The notes beneath the pieces were generated by a model, which did not search any database, was not told the DNA's origin, and was given only the letters and a program-made list of their open reading frames with translations. Source: Aequorivita sp. H23M31 (GTDB lineage Bacteria > Bacteroidota > Bacteroidia > Flavobacteriales > Flavobacteriaceae). From it: 64,000 bases of DNA. This document shows, in pieces, positions 7,979 through 16,777 of the stretch. The DNA lies in assembly GCF_004022485.1 (NCBI RefSeq), contig NZ_CP034951.1:2418001-2482000 (forward strand), given 5' to 3'. Position 1 is the first letter of the stretch. The number at the start of each line of letters is the position of its first letter. A program made the position numbers and the translations under genes.

Positions 7979-9037
7979 ATGTTTGAAAATAAAGACAACG
8001 CAACCAATAGCATCGAGAATTACGGTGAATTCGGACTTATTGACCACTTGACCAAAAACTTCACCATAAAACAAAAATCCACAATCAAGGGAATTGGGGA
8101 TGATGCGGCAGTAATTGCATGTGATTCCAAAAAACAACTGGTGGTTACTACAGACCTTTTGCTCGAACATGTTCATTTCGATTTAAGCTATATGCCGTTA
8201 AAGCATTTGGGATATAAGGCAGTTGTGGTCAATCTTTCGGATGTGTATGCCATGAACGCCGAGCCTACGCAAATTACCGTGTCAATTGCTGTTTCCAATC
8301 GTTTTCCTGTTGAAGCTTTAGAAGAGTTGTATGCAGGAATAATGGCTGCATCCAAGTTTTATAATGTTGACGTGGTGGGAGGAGATACTACCTCTTCGAC
8401 AACAGGTTTATTGATCAGTATTACCGCTCTTGGAATGGTGGATAAAAAGAAAGCCGTTTTAAGAAGTGGAGCGGGAATAAACGATCTTCTTGTGGTAACG
8501 GGTGATTTGGGAGCCGCTTATATGGGGCTTCAAGTGCTGGAAAGAGAAAAGCAGGTTTTTTTGGTAAATCCAAAGTCTCAACCCGACTTGGAACCGTATT
8601 CTTATTTGGTAGAACGCCAATTAAAACCCGAGGCACGAAAAGATATTAAGCAACTGCTAAAAGATCTTGACGTAACACCAACTTCAATGATTGATATTAG
8701 CGACGGACTTTCTTCAGAGATTATTCATATATGTAAAAACTCAAAAGTGGGTTGCAATCTTTATGAGGATAAAATTCCGTTGGATCCCCAAGTGATTACC
8801 ACTTGCGAAGAATTCAATTTAGATAGCACTACTATTGCCCTCAATGGTGGCGAGGATTATGAGTTGTTATTTACAATAAAGATGGAAGATTTCGATAAGG
8901 TTAAGGGAAATCCACATCTCTCAATTATAGGTCATATAACCAAGGAAGATGAGGGAATCCACTTAATTACCCGAGCAAACACCAAAATACCGCTTATTGC
9001 AAGAGGATGGAATGCATTGAAAAAAGAAGAAGAATAG
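7979..9037 (+). CDS. thiL: Thiamine-monophosphate kinase
   Basis: 352 residues, slightly longer than many ThiL proteins. It phosphorylates thiamine monophosphate to thiamine diphosphate with ATP. ThiL/PurM-fold motifs are present in order: KGIGDDAAVI, TTDLLLEHVHFDL (the D-L-L-x-E-x-x-H-F metal and substrate region), VGGDTTSS, SMIDISDGLSSEI and NGGEDYELLFT. A monocistronic gene convergent with the hydrolase gene on its right. Confidence 0.96.
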   Translation: MFENKDNATNSIENYGEFGLIDHLTKNFTIKQKSTIKGIGDDAAVIACDSKKQLVVTTDLLLEHVHFDLSYMPLKHLGYKAVVVNLSDVYAMNAEPTQITVSIAVSNRFPVEALEELYAGIMAASKFYNVDVVGGDTTSSTTGLLISITALGMVDKKKAVLRSGAGINDLLVVTGDLGAAYMGLQVLEREKQVFLVNPKSQPDLEPYSYLVERQLKPEARKDIKQLLKDLDVTPTSMIDISDGLSSEIIHICKNSKVGCNLYEDKIPLDPQVITTCEEFNLDSTTIALNGGEDYELLFTIKMEDFDKVKGNPHLSIIGHITKEDEGIHLITRANTKIPLIARGWNALKKEEE

Positions 9038-9160
9038 CTTAAAAATAAACCATCCTATACTGAAGTACAGGGATTTTGGAAGCGAAATTGAAGATCTCTC
9101 TCGTCAATATACTAACCACATAATTTTTTATACCATATTTCGTGGTAAACCAAGAAAATT

Positions 9161-9216
9161 GATTTTATAACATCGCTAAAGTTCTGCGAAAAATTTAGCA
9201 TCCATCTTATAAAATC
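9161..9216. repeat. Extended stem-loop between convergent genes
   Basis: GATTTTATAA (9161-9170) pairs with TTATAAAATC (9207-9216), and inside it GCTAAA (9175-9180) pairs with TTTAGC (9194-9199). The right arm contains the stop codon of the minus-strand hydrolase. It may act as a weak bidirectional terminator for thiL and the hydrolase, but it lacks a GC-rich stem. Confidence 0.4.
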
Positions 9217-9977
9217 GAAAGCAAAAATTCTCTTACGGAAGGAAAGTTTTCAATAAGACTTAAATGTCCGCCTGAAACTACTATCGAATTCACATCACAT
9301 TCCTCCGCCAGTTTTAGGCTATCATCCACTGGAATAATAGGATCATCTTCGGCAAGAAACATATATTTTTCTCTGGGAAAGGATTTTAGCACGTCCGTTC
9401 GGTCTTTTCTATCTCTCATTCCTTTTAATGCCGCTTTCACTCCTTCCACAGGAAAAGTAAGAGCCAGATTATAGGCATCTTCAATTTCTTTTGAAAATTT
9501 TTCTCGGGAAGTTTCACCTGCCCAATTGACGATTGCCATTCTAACAAAAGCCTCTGGATTTTTGTCGACTAATTTCACTGCTCTATCCCGAATATCCTTT
9601 CTCTCTTCCGAATCTGAAATGGGTGTAGAATTTAAAAGAACGAGTTTTTCTATTTTCATAGGAAACAAGTCTGCAAAAGCCATGCTTACATATCCGCCCA
9701 TAGAATGCCCAACAAATGAAGCCTTTTTCACCTGAAGATGCTCAAATACTTCATTGACAACTTCCGCCAATAATTCCATAGAATGGATTTCCGAAATTAC
9801 ACCGCTTTCTCCCAATCCGGGAAAATCAAGCGTAATTACCTGTCTGTCTTGCGATAGCTCAGGAATAAGGGTAGCCCACATTGCGGAACTTTCCAAAAAG
9901 CCGTGAAGAAGCACAACCGCCGGTCCCTTACCAACTGAATTGTAATAAATATTGGTATTCTTAAAATTTAAAATCAT
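9207..9977 (-). CDS. Alpha/beta-fold hydrolase
   Basis: 256 residues of a single alpha/beta hydrolase domain. The oxyanion-hole region is LLHGFLESSAMW, the nucleophile is Ser92 in GHSMGGY, the acid is likely an Asp in FLAEDDPIIP and the base the His in GGHLSLIENFP. It has no signal peptide and is probably cytoplasmic. Relatives include esterases, MenH-like enzymes and haloperoxidases, so the substrate cannot be named. It follows pepP on the same strand after 72 nt, which may mean co-transcription. Confidence 0.88.
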   Translation of the reverse strand: MILNFKNTNIYYNSVGKGPAVVLLHGFLESSAMWATLIPELSQDRQVITLDFPGLGESGVISEIHSMELLAEVVNEVFEHLQVKKASFVGHSMGGYVSMAFADLFPMKIEKLVLLNSTPISDSEERKDIRDRAVKLVDKNPEAFVRMAIVNWAGETSREKFSKEIEDAYNLALTFPVEGVKAALKGMRDRKDRTDVLKSFPREKYMFLAEDDPIIPVDDSLKLAEECDVNSIVVSGGHLSLIENFPSVREFLLSIL

Positions 9978-10049
9978 TTCTTCGACAATTTTATACCCTT
10001 TTAGTCTCGATTCCTGGTTCTTGAAGTGAAACAGTTCTGCTTCTCTTTT

Positions 10050-11342
10050 TTACTTGTTCATCACCTCCTCAATTTCATCCACTTCAATCGGAATATTCCG
10101 CATTAAGTTGAAAGGTTCTCCTTTTTTCTGAATAACAACGTCATCTTCCAAACGGATTCCGAAACCTTCTTCAGGAATATAGATTCCCGGTTCCACGGTA
10201 AAAACCATATTTTCTTTCATCGGTTCCCAAAGGATTCCGTAGTCATGAGTATCAAGTCCCATATTATGACTGGTTCCGTGCATAAAATATTTTTTATATG
10301 CCGGCCAATTGCGATCTTCGTTCTTTACATCAGCTTTATCTAATAATTTGAGGTCCAATAGAGCCTTGGTCATCAATTTCCCCACTTCCACGTGATAGTC
10401 TTTCCAAATAGTACCTGGTACCAACATTTTGGTCGCATCGTTTTTCACCTTTAAAACGGCATTATAAACTTCCTTTTGTCGCTTACTAAATTTACCGTTC
10501 ACCGGAATTGTACGGGTCATATCACTTGAATAATTGGCATATTCCGCGCCCACATCCAGGAGAATTAAATCCCCGTCTTTACATTGCTTGTTGTTTTCAA
10601 TATAATGCAGCACATTGGCATTATTACCACTGGCGATAATTGGAGTATAAGCAAATCCTTTGGATCGATTCCGAATGAATTCGTGTATAAATTCGGCTTC
10701 AATTTCATATTCCCAAACTCCCGGTTTTACAAAATCCAATATCCTTCTAAACCCTTTTTCGGTTATATCACAAGCCTTTTGAATAAGATCCAATTCAATT
10801 TTATCTTTAACGGAACGCAATCTCTGCAAAATAGGATTGCTTCGCTCCCAATTATGTGCGGGAAATTTTTCTTTGGTTTTTTTGATAAACCGATCTTCGC
10901 GGGTTTCGGTTTCCACACTTTGTCGGTAATGCTCATTTGTATTGAAGTAAATGCATTCTGCCTGCGTCATTACCTCAAAGAAAATACTGTCAAATTCCGT
11001 CAACCAATAAACTGATTTGATTCCACTAACCTCAAAAGCCTTTTCCTTGGTCAATTTTGCGCCTTCCCAAACTGCAATGTGATCATTGGTTTCGCGTACA
11101 AATAGCATTTCACGATGATCCTTATCTGGCGCATCCGGAAAGAGCACCAAAATACTTTCCTCCTGGTCCACCCCGCTTAAATAAAATATGTCCCTAGATT
11201 GCTCAAAGGGCATAGTGCTGTCTGCACTAATAGGATAAATATCGTTACTGTTGAAAACCGCCAAGCTCTTGGGCCTCATTTGTGCCATAAAGTTTTTTCG
11301 GTTTTTTATAAAGAGTTTATTGGAAATTAGATCGTATTTCAT
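10050..11342 (-). CDS. pepP: Xaa-Pro aminopeptidase P family (M24B)
   Basis: 430 residues with an N-terminal AMP_N domain (about 1-140; KNRKNFMAQM, then SRDIFYLSGVDQEES) and a C-terminal pita-bread M24 domain. Metal ligands are visible: two Asp in LLDVGAEYANYSSDMTRT, His in FMHGTSHNMGLDTHD, Glu in TVEPGIYIPEEG and Glu in IRLEDDVV. It removes N-terminal residues preceding proline. The length and domain order are those of bacterial PepP. A TAGTTTTG box at 11392-11399 may be its promoter. Confidence 0.93.
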   Translation of the reverse strand: MKYDLISNKLFIKNRKNFMAQMRPKSLAVFNSNDIYPISADSTMPFEQSRDIFYLSGVDQEESILVLFPDAPDKDHREMLFVRETNDHIAVWEGAKLTKEKAFEVSGIKSVYWLTEFDSIFFEVMTQAECIYFNTNEHYRQSVETETREDRFIKKTKEKFPAHNWERSNPILQRLRSVKDKIELDLIQKACDITEKGFRRILDFVKPGVWEYEIEAEFIHEFIRNRSKGFAYTPIIASGNNANVLHYIENNKQCKDGDLILLDVGAEYANYSSDMTRTIPVNGKFSKRQKEVYNAVLKVKNDATKMLVPGTIWKDYHVEVGKLMTKALLDLKLLDKADVKNEDRNWPAYKKYFMHGTSHNMGLDTHDYGILWEPMKENMVFTVEPGIYIPEEGFGIRLEDDVVIQKKGEPFNLMRNIPIEVDEIEEVMNK

Positions 11343-11391
11343 AGTCTATTCTTTTTGCAGGTTAAAACTTGGAAAAGGTTTGGGGAATCGA

Positions 11392-11399
11392 CAAAACTA
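11392..11399 (-). promoter_or_regulatory. Candidate pepP promoter (TAGTTTTG)
   Basis: Reads TAGTTTTG on the minus strand (TAnnTTTG), about 50 nt before the pepP ATG and after the glyS terminator. No good -33 element is seen. Confidence 0.4.
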
Positions 11400-11553
11400 T
11401 TGATCATTTTCTTACAATAGTGATATTCATATTCTTCCTTTAAGAAACTTCTGTATTCTTCCAAAATTAAATATTTCGGTAGGAACAAAGAATGAATATC
11501 GCTTAAATCTATATTTATAGACGAGAATAGCAGACGATTTTGAAGGTATGCAA

Positions 11554-11586
11554 CAAAAAAAGAGGATAACTTGAATCCCCTTTTTT
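11554..11586 (-). terminator. Intrinsic terminator of glyS
   Basis: On the minus strand an A6-GGGGAT stem pairs with ATCCTC-T6, with one G-U pair and an 8-nt loop, ending in a T-run. It lies about 57 nt after the glyS stop. The rest of the 301-nt pepP-glyS gap shows no coding sequence. Confidence 0.7.
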
Positions 11587-11643
11587 ACTTAATGAATTAA
11601 TGACCTAAAACCCTTCTAATTTTCCATTACGGATTGAAAAGTT

Positions 11644-13179
11644 TTAGGAAAGCCAAGTCTTATACGAAATAGCTTCTTTAATTTGTTTTGAAACCTCATC
11701 CTTGGAAATCCGTTCTTGCTGCATGGAATCACGATATCTTATCGTCACTGTATTATCTTCTAAAGATTGATGGTCCACTGTTATACAAAAAGGAGTTCCG
11801 GCAGCATCCTGACGTCTGTAACGCCGACCCACTGCATCCTTTTCATCATAAATAACATTGAGATCCCATTGAAGATCCTCAATAATCTGTTGTGCCATTT
11901 CGGGCAGACCATCTCTTTTAATCAGCGGCAAAACGGCGGCTTTTACCGGCGCTAGGATAGCTGGAATCTTTAAAACCGTACGGGTACTTCCATCTTCTAA
12001 AGTTTCATCTTGAAGTGAATTTGATAATACAGCTAAAAACATTCTATCTAGACCAATAGAGGTCTCTACTACATAAGGAACGTAACTTTCATTGAGTTCA
12101 GGATCGAAAAACTGAAGCTTTTTTCCTGAAAATTTCTCGTGTGCTTTTAAATCAAAATCAGTTCTGGAGTGAATTCCTTCCAATTCCTTAAATCCGAAAG
12201 GGAAATTAAATTCGATATCGGTAGCAGCATTGGCATAATGCGCAAGTTTATCGTGGTCGTGAAAGCGATAGTTTTCTTCACCCATGCCAAGGGAAAGATG
12301 CCACTTTAAGCGCATTTCCTTCCAGTATTCATACCATTTCAATTCTTCTCCCGGCCGTACAAAAAATTGCATTTCCATTTGTTCAAATTCACGCATTCTG
12401 AATATAAACTGTCTGGCTACGATTTCATTCCTAAATGCCTTTCCTGTCTGTGCAATTCCGAAAGGAATCTTCATACGGCCGCTCTTCTGAACATTTAGAA
12501 AGTTCACAAAGATACCTTGAGCGGTTTCAGGACGAAGGTAAAGATCCATCGCATTCTCTGCGGAAGCTCCCAACTTGGTACCGAACATAAGGTTGAATTG
12601 GCGCACTTCTGTCCAATTTTTGGAACCAGTATCTGGATCGGCAATTCCAAGCTCCTCAATAAGGGCTTTTACATCTGCCAAATCCTCCTTTTCCAAGGAA
12701 TTTGCCATTCGTTCCAAAACAGTGCGCTGTTCCTGTAGATATCCTACAACGCGTGGATTTGTGGTAATATATTCCTGCTCGTCAAACTTTTCTCCAAATC
12801 GTTTTTTGGCTTTTTCGATTTCCTTTTGGGCTTTTTGAAAAAGTTTTTCAGCATATTCCTCTATAAGAACATCTGCACGGTACCTTTTTTTGGAATCTTT
12901 GTTGTCAATTAATGGATCATTAAAGGCATCTACGTGACCCGACGCTTTCCAAGTAGTTGGGTGCATTAGAATTGCAGAATCGAGACCTACAATATTTTGG
13001 TGCATATACACCATGCTGCGCCACCAGTATTCACGAATGTTTTTTTTGAGCTCCACCCCATTTTGGGCGTAATCATAGACCGCACTTAAACCGTCGTAAA
13101 TTTCGCTGGAAGCAAATATATAACCGTACTCCCTAGCGTGGGAGACCACTTTTCTAAATTGATCGTCGTTGTTTGCCAT
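11644..13179 (-). CDS. glyS: Glycyl-tRNA synthetase, single-chain (alpha2) type
   Basis: 511 residues from the ATG at 13177-13179 (MANNDDQFRKVVSHAREYGY). A longer reading to 13230 passes through the promoter and is rejected. It is a class II aaRS of the homodimeric, eukaryote/archaea-like family: LRPETAQGIFVNF, motif 2 FRNEIVARQFIFRMREFEQME, motif 3 VETSIGLDRMFLAVL and a C-terminal anticodon-binding domain (LAPVKAAVLPL, CITVDHQSLED). It charges tRNA-Gly. It stands alone, with its own promoter and terminator. Bacteroidota normally use this form. Confidence 0.96.
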   Translation of the reverse strand: MANNDDQFRKVVSHAREYGYIFASSEIYDGLSAVYDYAQNGVELKKNIREYWWRSMVYMHQNIVGLDSAILMHPTTWKASGHVDAFNDPLIDNKDSKKRYRADVLIEEYAEKLFQKAQKEIEKAKKRFGEKFDEQEYITTNPRVVGYLQEQRTVLERMANSLEKEDLADVKALIEELGIADPDTGSKNWTEVRQFNLMFGTKLGASAENAMDLYLRPETAQGIFVNFLNVQKSGRMKIPFGIAQTGKAFRNEIVARQFIFRMREFEQMEMQFFVRPGEELKWYEYWKEMRLKWHLSLGMGEENYRFHDHDKLAHYANAATDIEFNFPFGFKELEGIHSRTDFDLKAHEKFSGKKLQFFDPELNESYVPYVVETSIGLDRMFLAVLSNSLQDETLEDGSTRTVLKIPAILAPVKAAVLPLIKRDGLPEMAQQIIEDLQWDLNVIYDEKDAVGRRYRRQDAAGTPFCITVDHQSLEDNTVTIRYRDSMQQERISKDEVSKQIKEAISYKTWLS

Positions 13180-13185
13180 AGTCGG

Positions 13186-13216
13186 CAAAAATATGAAAAG
13201 AACCCCAACTCCCAAA
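13186..13216 (-). promoter_or_regulatory. glyS promoter with both consensus boxes
   Basis: On the minus strand, TTTG (13213-13216) is followed by exactly 19 nt and then TATTTTTG (13186-13193), the full Bacteroidota -33/-7 arrangement. The box ends only 6 nt before the glyS ATG, so the 5' untranslated leader should be a few nucleotides or none. Confidence 0.7.
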
Positions 13217-13234
13217 GAGGCTTTTAACAATAAA

Positions 13235-13276
13235 AGTAAAACCCCAAAAGCTCAATTTGGCCTTTGGGGTTTTACT
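13235..13276 (-). terminator. Intrinsic terminator of the coiled-coil gene
   Basis: A perfect 14-bp stem: AGTAAAACCCCAAA (13235-13248) and TTTGGGGTTTTACT (13263-13276), with T-rich sequence following on the minus strand. It separates the gene at 13321-14208 from glyS. Confidence 0.85.
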
Positions 13277-13320
13277 CTTTAATATTGTTCCTATCCAAAT
13301 AATTTAAAGAGAAACGACCG

Positions 13321-14208
13321 TTATTTTAACTCCATGGTGGCAGTCGCAATTTGATGCTCTCCGTCAAAAAGATTAATAATGTAGTTACCACTAATTAAAT
13401 CGTTATCTAAAGCATTTACCAAAATACAAACATCAAGTTCATCATTTTCATAAAATACATTAGTGGCAGCGCTGTAATTTAAATTTTTCTCATCAAACGT
13501 TTTAACCACATTATCACCCATTACATTATTCTTTGGATTTATTACCTGAACATATAACGTTCGGTTACCTTTTTGGGCAATGGCATTTGGCAATAAGGTA
13601 AAACAAGTTCTTATCTTATCTGCTCTACTTGCACGTCTTGTATCCACTACTTTTCCACTGTTCCGTATAATGACGGCTTCACCACGCATATTTGAAGCTC
13701 TAAGCATCGCCGCTTTTTGGATAGTTTGATTCATGGAAACATTCTCTTGACTTACAGAATCCATCACGATTCTTGTATTCTCCAGTTCATTTGAGGTACT
13801 ATCCCGCTCCATCGCCAAACGTTGGTTGACAGCAATAAGACTGTCTGCCCTTTTAAATAGCATAACACGCTCTTGTTTCAATTTGCCGATTTCAGCTTTA
13901 TATCGCTCAATCAAGGAAACATTCGCTTTTGCATCTTTGACCGAATCCAATAAAACCGATATTCTTTCGCGTGCAGCGAATAAATCTTTGTCCTTTAATT
14001 CATTATCTTTGATTATCTCATCGTAATTAGCTATCAATTCCTCCAGTTCTTGTTGAATTTCCGCTTTTTCGTTCTCAAGTGAAGAAACTTGGGATTTGTT
14101 ATCATTGAACAAGGTAACGGTATAAACAGCTAGAGCTATTAACAGCACGGTTAAAACCCCAACTAGGATTTTAAATTTGCCGCTATTGTTTTCATTTTCA
14201 ATACCCAT
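13321..14208 (-). CDS. Membrane-anchored coiled-coil protein, unknown function
   Basis: 295 residues. A short cytoplasmic N-terminus is followed by one membrane helix at about 13-33 (FKILVGVLTVLLIALAVYTV), a long Glu/Lys/Leu heptad coiled coil (about 38-165) and a C-terminal globular domain (about 175-295) with IRTCFTLLPNAIAQKGNRTLYVQVINP and SGNYIINLFDG. The C-terminal domain should be periplasmic. Homologues are conserved in Flavobacteriia as hypothetical proteins and are sometimes mislabelled as chromosome-partitioning proteins. I assign no function. Confidence 0.8.
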   Translation of the reverse strand: MGIENENNSGKFKILVGVLTVLLIALAVYTVTLFNDNKSQVSSLENEKAEIQQELEELIANYDEIIKDNELKDKDLFAARERISVLLDSVKDAKANVSLIERYKAEIGKLKQERVMLFKRADSLIAVNQRLAMERDSTSNELENTRIVMDSVSQENVSMNQTIQKAAMLRASNMRGEAVIIRNSGKVVDTRRASRADKIRTCFTLLPNAIAQKGNRTLYVQVINPKNNVMGDNVVKTFDEKNLNYSAATNVFYENDELDVCILVNALDNDLISGNYIINLFDGEHQIATATMELK

Positions 14209-14291
14209 CTATGGTAGATTAAATTTACCAGGTAAATGTATAGAGGTATTTCATTGACGAGTGTTTATAAAATGGTAAAAAATTTTAATAT

Positions 14292-14954
14292 ATGTTAAAT
14301 GTTCTATTTCCAAAGGTTTGTGAGGGTTGCGGAGAGATGCTTTCCTCCACAGAAAATTTACTTTGTTTGTTGTGCCGACATCAAATTCCTCTTACAAATT
14401 TCCATAAACTGGACGATACAAGTCTAAAAAATAAATTTTACGGACGCTTCCCCTTGATTAATGCAACAGCCCTTTTCCATTTCCAGAAGAGAGGATTAAC
14501 GCAAGAGCTGCTTCATAATCTAAAGTATAGAGGGCGAAAAGAATTAAGCTTCCTTTTTGGAGCATGGCTGGGAGCGGAGCTGGCAGAAAATCAAAAATTC
14601 AATAAGGTAACTATGGTAATCCCAGTTCCTTTACATAAACAAAAGCTCAAAAAGCGTGGTTATAATCAAGTTGAAGGCTTCGGAATCGAACTGGCTAAAG
14701 CACTGCAAGTACCTTATCGTGACGATATTTTGGTGAAGGTTTCCAAAACCGGCTCGCAAGTTTTTAAGACCCGAATTCTCCGATTTGAAATGGAAGAGAT
14801 GTTTTTAAATCAAAAAATAGAGGAAGTTACTGACCAACACATTTTATTAGTTGATGATATTGTTACCACTGGGGCCACCTTGGAGAAATGTGCACTGCAA
14901 TTACTAAAAGGGGAAGGGGTTAAAATAAGTATTGCTACAATTGCAACGGGTTAA
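14292..14954 (+). CDS. ComF family phosphoribosyltransferase-like protein
   Basis: 220 residues. The N-terminus has a four-Cys zinc-binding motif (Cys10, Cys13, Cys25, Cys28 in CEGC and CLLC). The C-terminal PRTase fold shows VIPVPLHKQKLKKRGYNQVE and the PRPP-binding loop ILLVDDIVTTGATLEKC. ComF proteins contribute to DNA uptake in competent bacteria, probably by binding ssDNA helicases, while in most Bacteroidota the role is untested. It stands alone on the plus strand. Confidence 0.88.
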   Translation: MLNVLFPKVCEGCGEMLSSTENLLCLLCRHQIPLTNFHKLDDTSLKNKFYGRFPLINATALFHFQKRGLTQELLHNLKYRGRKELSFLFGAWLGAELAENQKFNKVTMVIPVPLHKQKLKKRGYNQVEGFGIELAKALQVPYRDDILVKVSKTGSQVFKTRILRFEMEEMFLNQKIEEVTDQHILLVDDIVTTGATLEKCALQLLKGEGVKISIATIATG

Positions 14955-15088
14955 AGTTCAATCTGTAAATTTCGAACATGTATTTAGTTCCATTATCAGC
15001 TCCAATCCGGGAACAAAATCGCGCTTTCAAAATTAGAATCCATTTTTCCGGAAACCATTAAAATATTACTTAGTTGTAGGTTATTGTG

Positions 15089-15096
15089 TATTTTTG
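15089..15096 (+). promoter_or_regulatory. Candidate promoter (TATTTTTG) for the Ig-like lipoprotein
   Basis: An exact TAnnTTTG match 24 nt before the ATG at 15121. It overlaps an in-frame upstream TTG at 15094, which argues that the TTG is not the start. Confidence 0.5.
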
Positions 15097-15120
15097 GAAG
15101 CGATTTACGTACTACTAAGG

Positions 15121-16773
15121 ATGAGAAAAAACAAAAAAGGCAACCATTTGAAACATCGCCTCCTCTATATTCCCATAGCATTCCTTTTCCTCCTTTCATT
15201 TGTGGATTGCGCAAAAAAAGGAACACCTTCAGGTGGACCTCGCGATACCATTCCTCCAATAATTGTACGGAGCACTCCGGAAAACTATAGCACCTATTTT
15301 TCTGGTGATGAAATTGAAATCCGATTTAACGAGTATATTAAACTTAAGGAGATTGATAAGCAACTGGTTATTTCACCTCCTATGAAATATAAGCCATTAA
15401 TCACTCCCTTAAGTACTTCCAAAATTCTAAAAATTAAAATTCTTGATACCTTAAAGCCCAACACCACCTATTCCTTCAATTTTGGAAAGAGCATCGTGGA
15501 CAATAATGAAGGAAATCCCTATGAATATTATAAATATGTTTTTTCTACAGGTAGTTACATTGATAGTCTAACAGTCTCTGGAAATGTTAAGGATGCCCTG
15601 CTTATAACTCCAGAAATCCCAACTACTGTGGTTCTTTATGAAGCAAATGAAACCTATAAGGATTCCCTGATTTTTTCCGAAAAACCAACGTATGTTACCG
15701 TGACACAAGACAGCACAGGTTTCTTTGAACTTACAAATTTAAAAGAGGGGAAATACTTTCTTTTAGCCTTAAAGGAAAAGAATAATGATTATATTTTTCA
15801 ACCTAATACAGATAAAATTGGATTCGTTGAAGGAGCCATAACTGTACCTACAGATTCAACGTACTCCCTCACTCTTTTTAAGGAAAATCCCAGTTATAAA
15901 TTGACCCGCCCATCGCAAGCAGGAAAAAACCATATCGTCTTCGGATATGAAGGTAATGATGAAGATCCCCAGATTGAGATTCTTTCTCAGACCCCTGACG
16001 ATTATACCACCAAAATTTACAAGGACGACAAAAGAGATACACTGAATTATTGGTTTAAACCCGTTATTGAAACAGATTCGTTGGTGTTTAGGGTTTCAAA
16101 TAAAAGCACAGTTGATACGGTTACGGTTAGAATGAAAGAACTGTATGCGGATTCGCTCAAAATATCGGCGGTAAAATCGGGTACTTTGAAATTGAATGAT
16201 ACTTTTAAGTTACGTTCCAACATTCCTATAATAGATTATGATACGGAAAAATTCCAGGTTATGAAAAGGGATTCATCGTTTTTAGAGCCTAGTATGAAGC
16301 TCGTTTCGAAGTATAATTGGGTGGAAATGTATTTTCCAAAAGAAGAGGACCAAACCTACACGATTAAAGTTTTTCCTGGAGCGTTCACTGATTTTTTTGA
16401 GCATACAAACGACACACTTCAATATAAGATAAATACGCAAAGCAGTGGGGAATATGGTACACTTAACCTGACCTTGCTAAATGTATCTCGATTCCCCATA
16501 ATTGTGCAGATGGTAAATAGTAAATTCAACGTGGTTTCTCAAGAATATCTTCCGGATATGACGGATAGCGTATCTGACAAGAGCGTAGTATTTTTTGATG
16601 AACTCTCACCCGATAAATATTATATACGCATTATTTACGATGATAACGAAAACCGAAAGTGGGATACGGGAAATTTTCTAGAAAGACGACCTCCAGAACA
16701 GGTTATATATTATCCATCCGTAATAGAAGTGCGGGCAAACTGGAGCTTAAACGAGACTTTTATTTTAAAATAA
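15121..16773 (+). CDS. Ig-like (Big_5) domain lipoprotein
   Basis: 550 residues from the ATG at 15121. The signal peptide is HRLLYIPIAFLFLLSFVDCAKKG with a lipobox-like VDC, then GTPSGGPRDTIPP. Residues about 35-135 form an Ig-like Big_5 domain (PENYSTYFSGDEIEIRFNEYI, TLKPNTTYSFNFGKSIVDNNEG). Later parts contain carboxypeptidase-regulatory-like text (TNLKEGKYFLLALKEKNND) and a C-terminal YYIRIIYDDNENRKWDTGNF. This architecture is a common Bacteroidota outer-membrane lipoprotein annotated only by its domain. Role unknown. Confidence 0.83.
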   Translation: MRKNKKGNHLKHRLLYIPIAFLFLLSFVDCAKKGTPSGGPRDTIPPIIVRSTPENYSTYFSGDEIEIRFNEYIKLKEIDKQLVISPPMKYKPLITPLSTSKILKIKILDTLKPNTTYSFNFGKSIVDNNEGNPYEYYKYVFSTGSYIDSLTVSGNVKDALLITPEIPTTVVLYEANETYKDSLIFSEKPTYVTVTQDSTGFFELTNLKEGKYFLLALKEKNNDYIFQPNTDKIGFVEGAITVPTDSTYSLTLFKENPSYKLTRPSQAGKNHIVFGYEGNDEDPQIEILSQTPDDYTTKIYKDDKRDTLNYWFKPVIETDSLVFRVSNKSTVDTVTVRMKELYADSLKISAVKSGTLKLNDTFKLRSNIPIIDYDTEKFQVMKRDSSFLEPSMKLVSKYNWVEMYFPKEEDQTYTIKVFPGAFTDFFEHTNDTLQYKINTQSSGEYGTLNLTLLNVSRFPIIVQMVNSKFNVVSQEYLPDMTDSVSDKSVVFFDELSPDKYYIRIIYDDNENRKWDTGNFLERRPPEQVIYYPSVIEVRANWSLNETFILK

Positions 16774-16777
16774 TAGC

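Noticed and set aside
10584..11015. 143-codon plus-strand frame
   Set aside because: Antisense to pepP, with no domain, promoter or conserved text.
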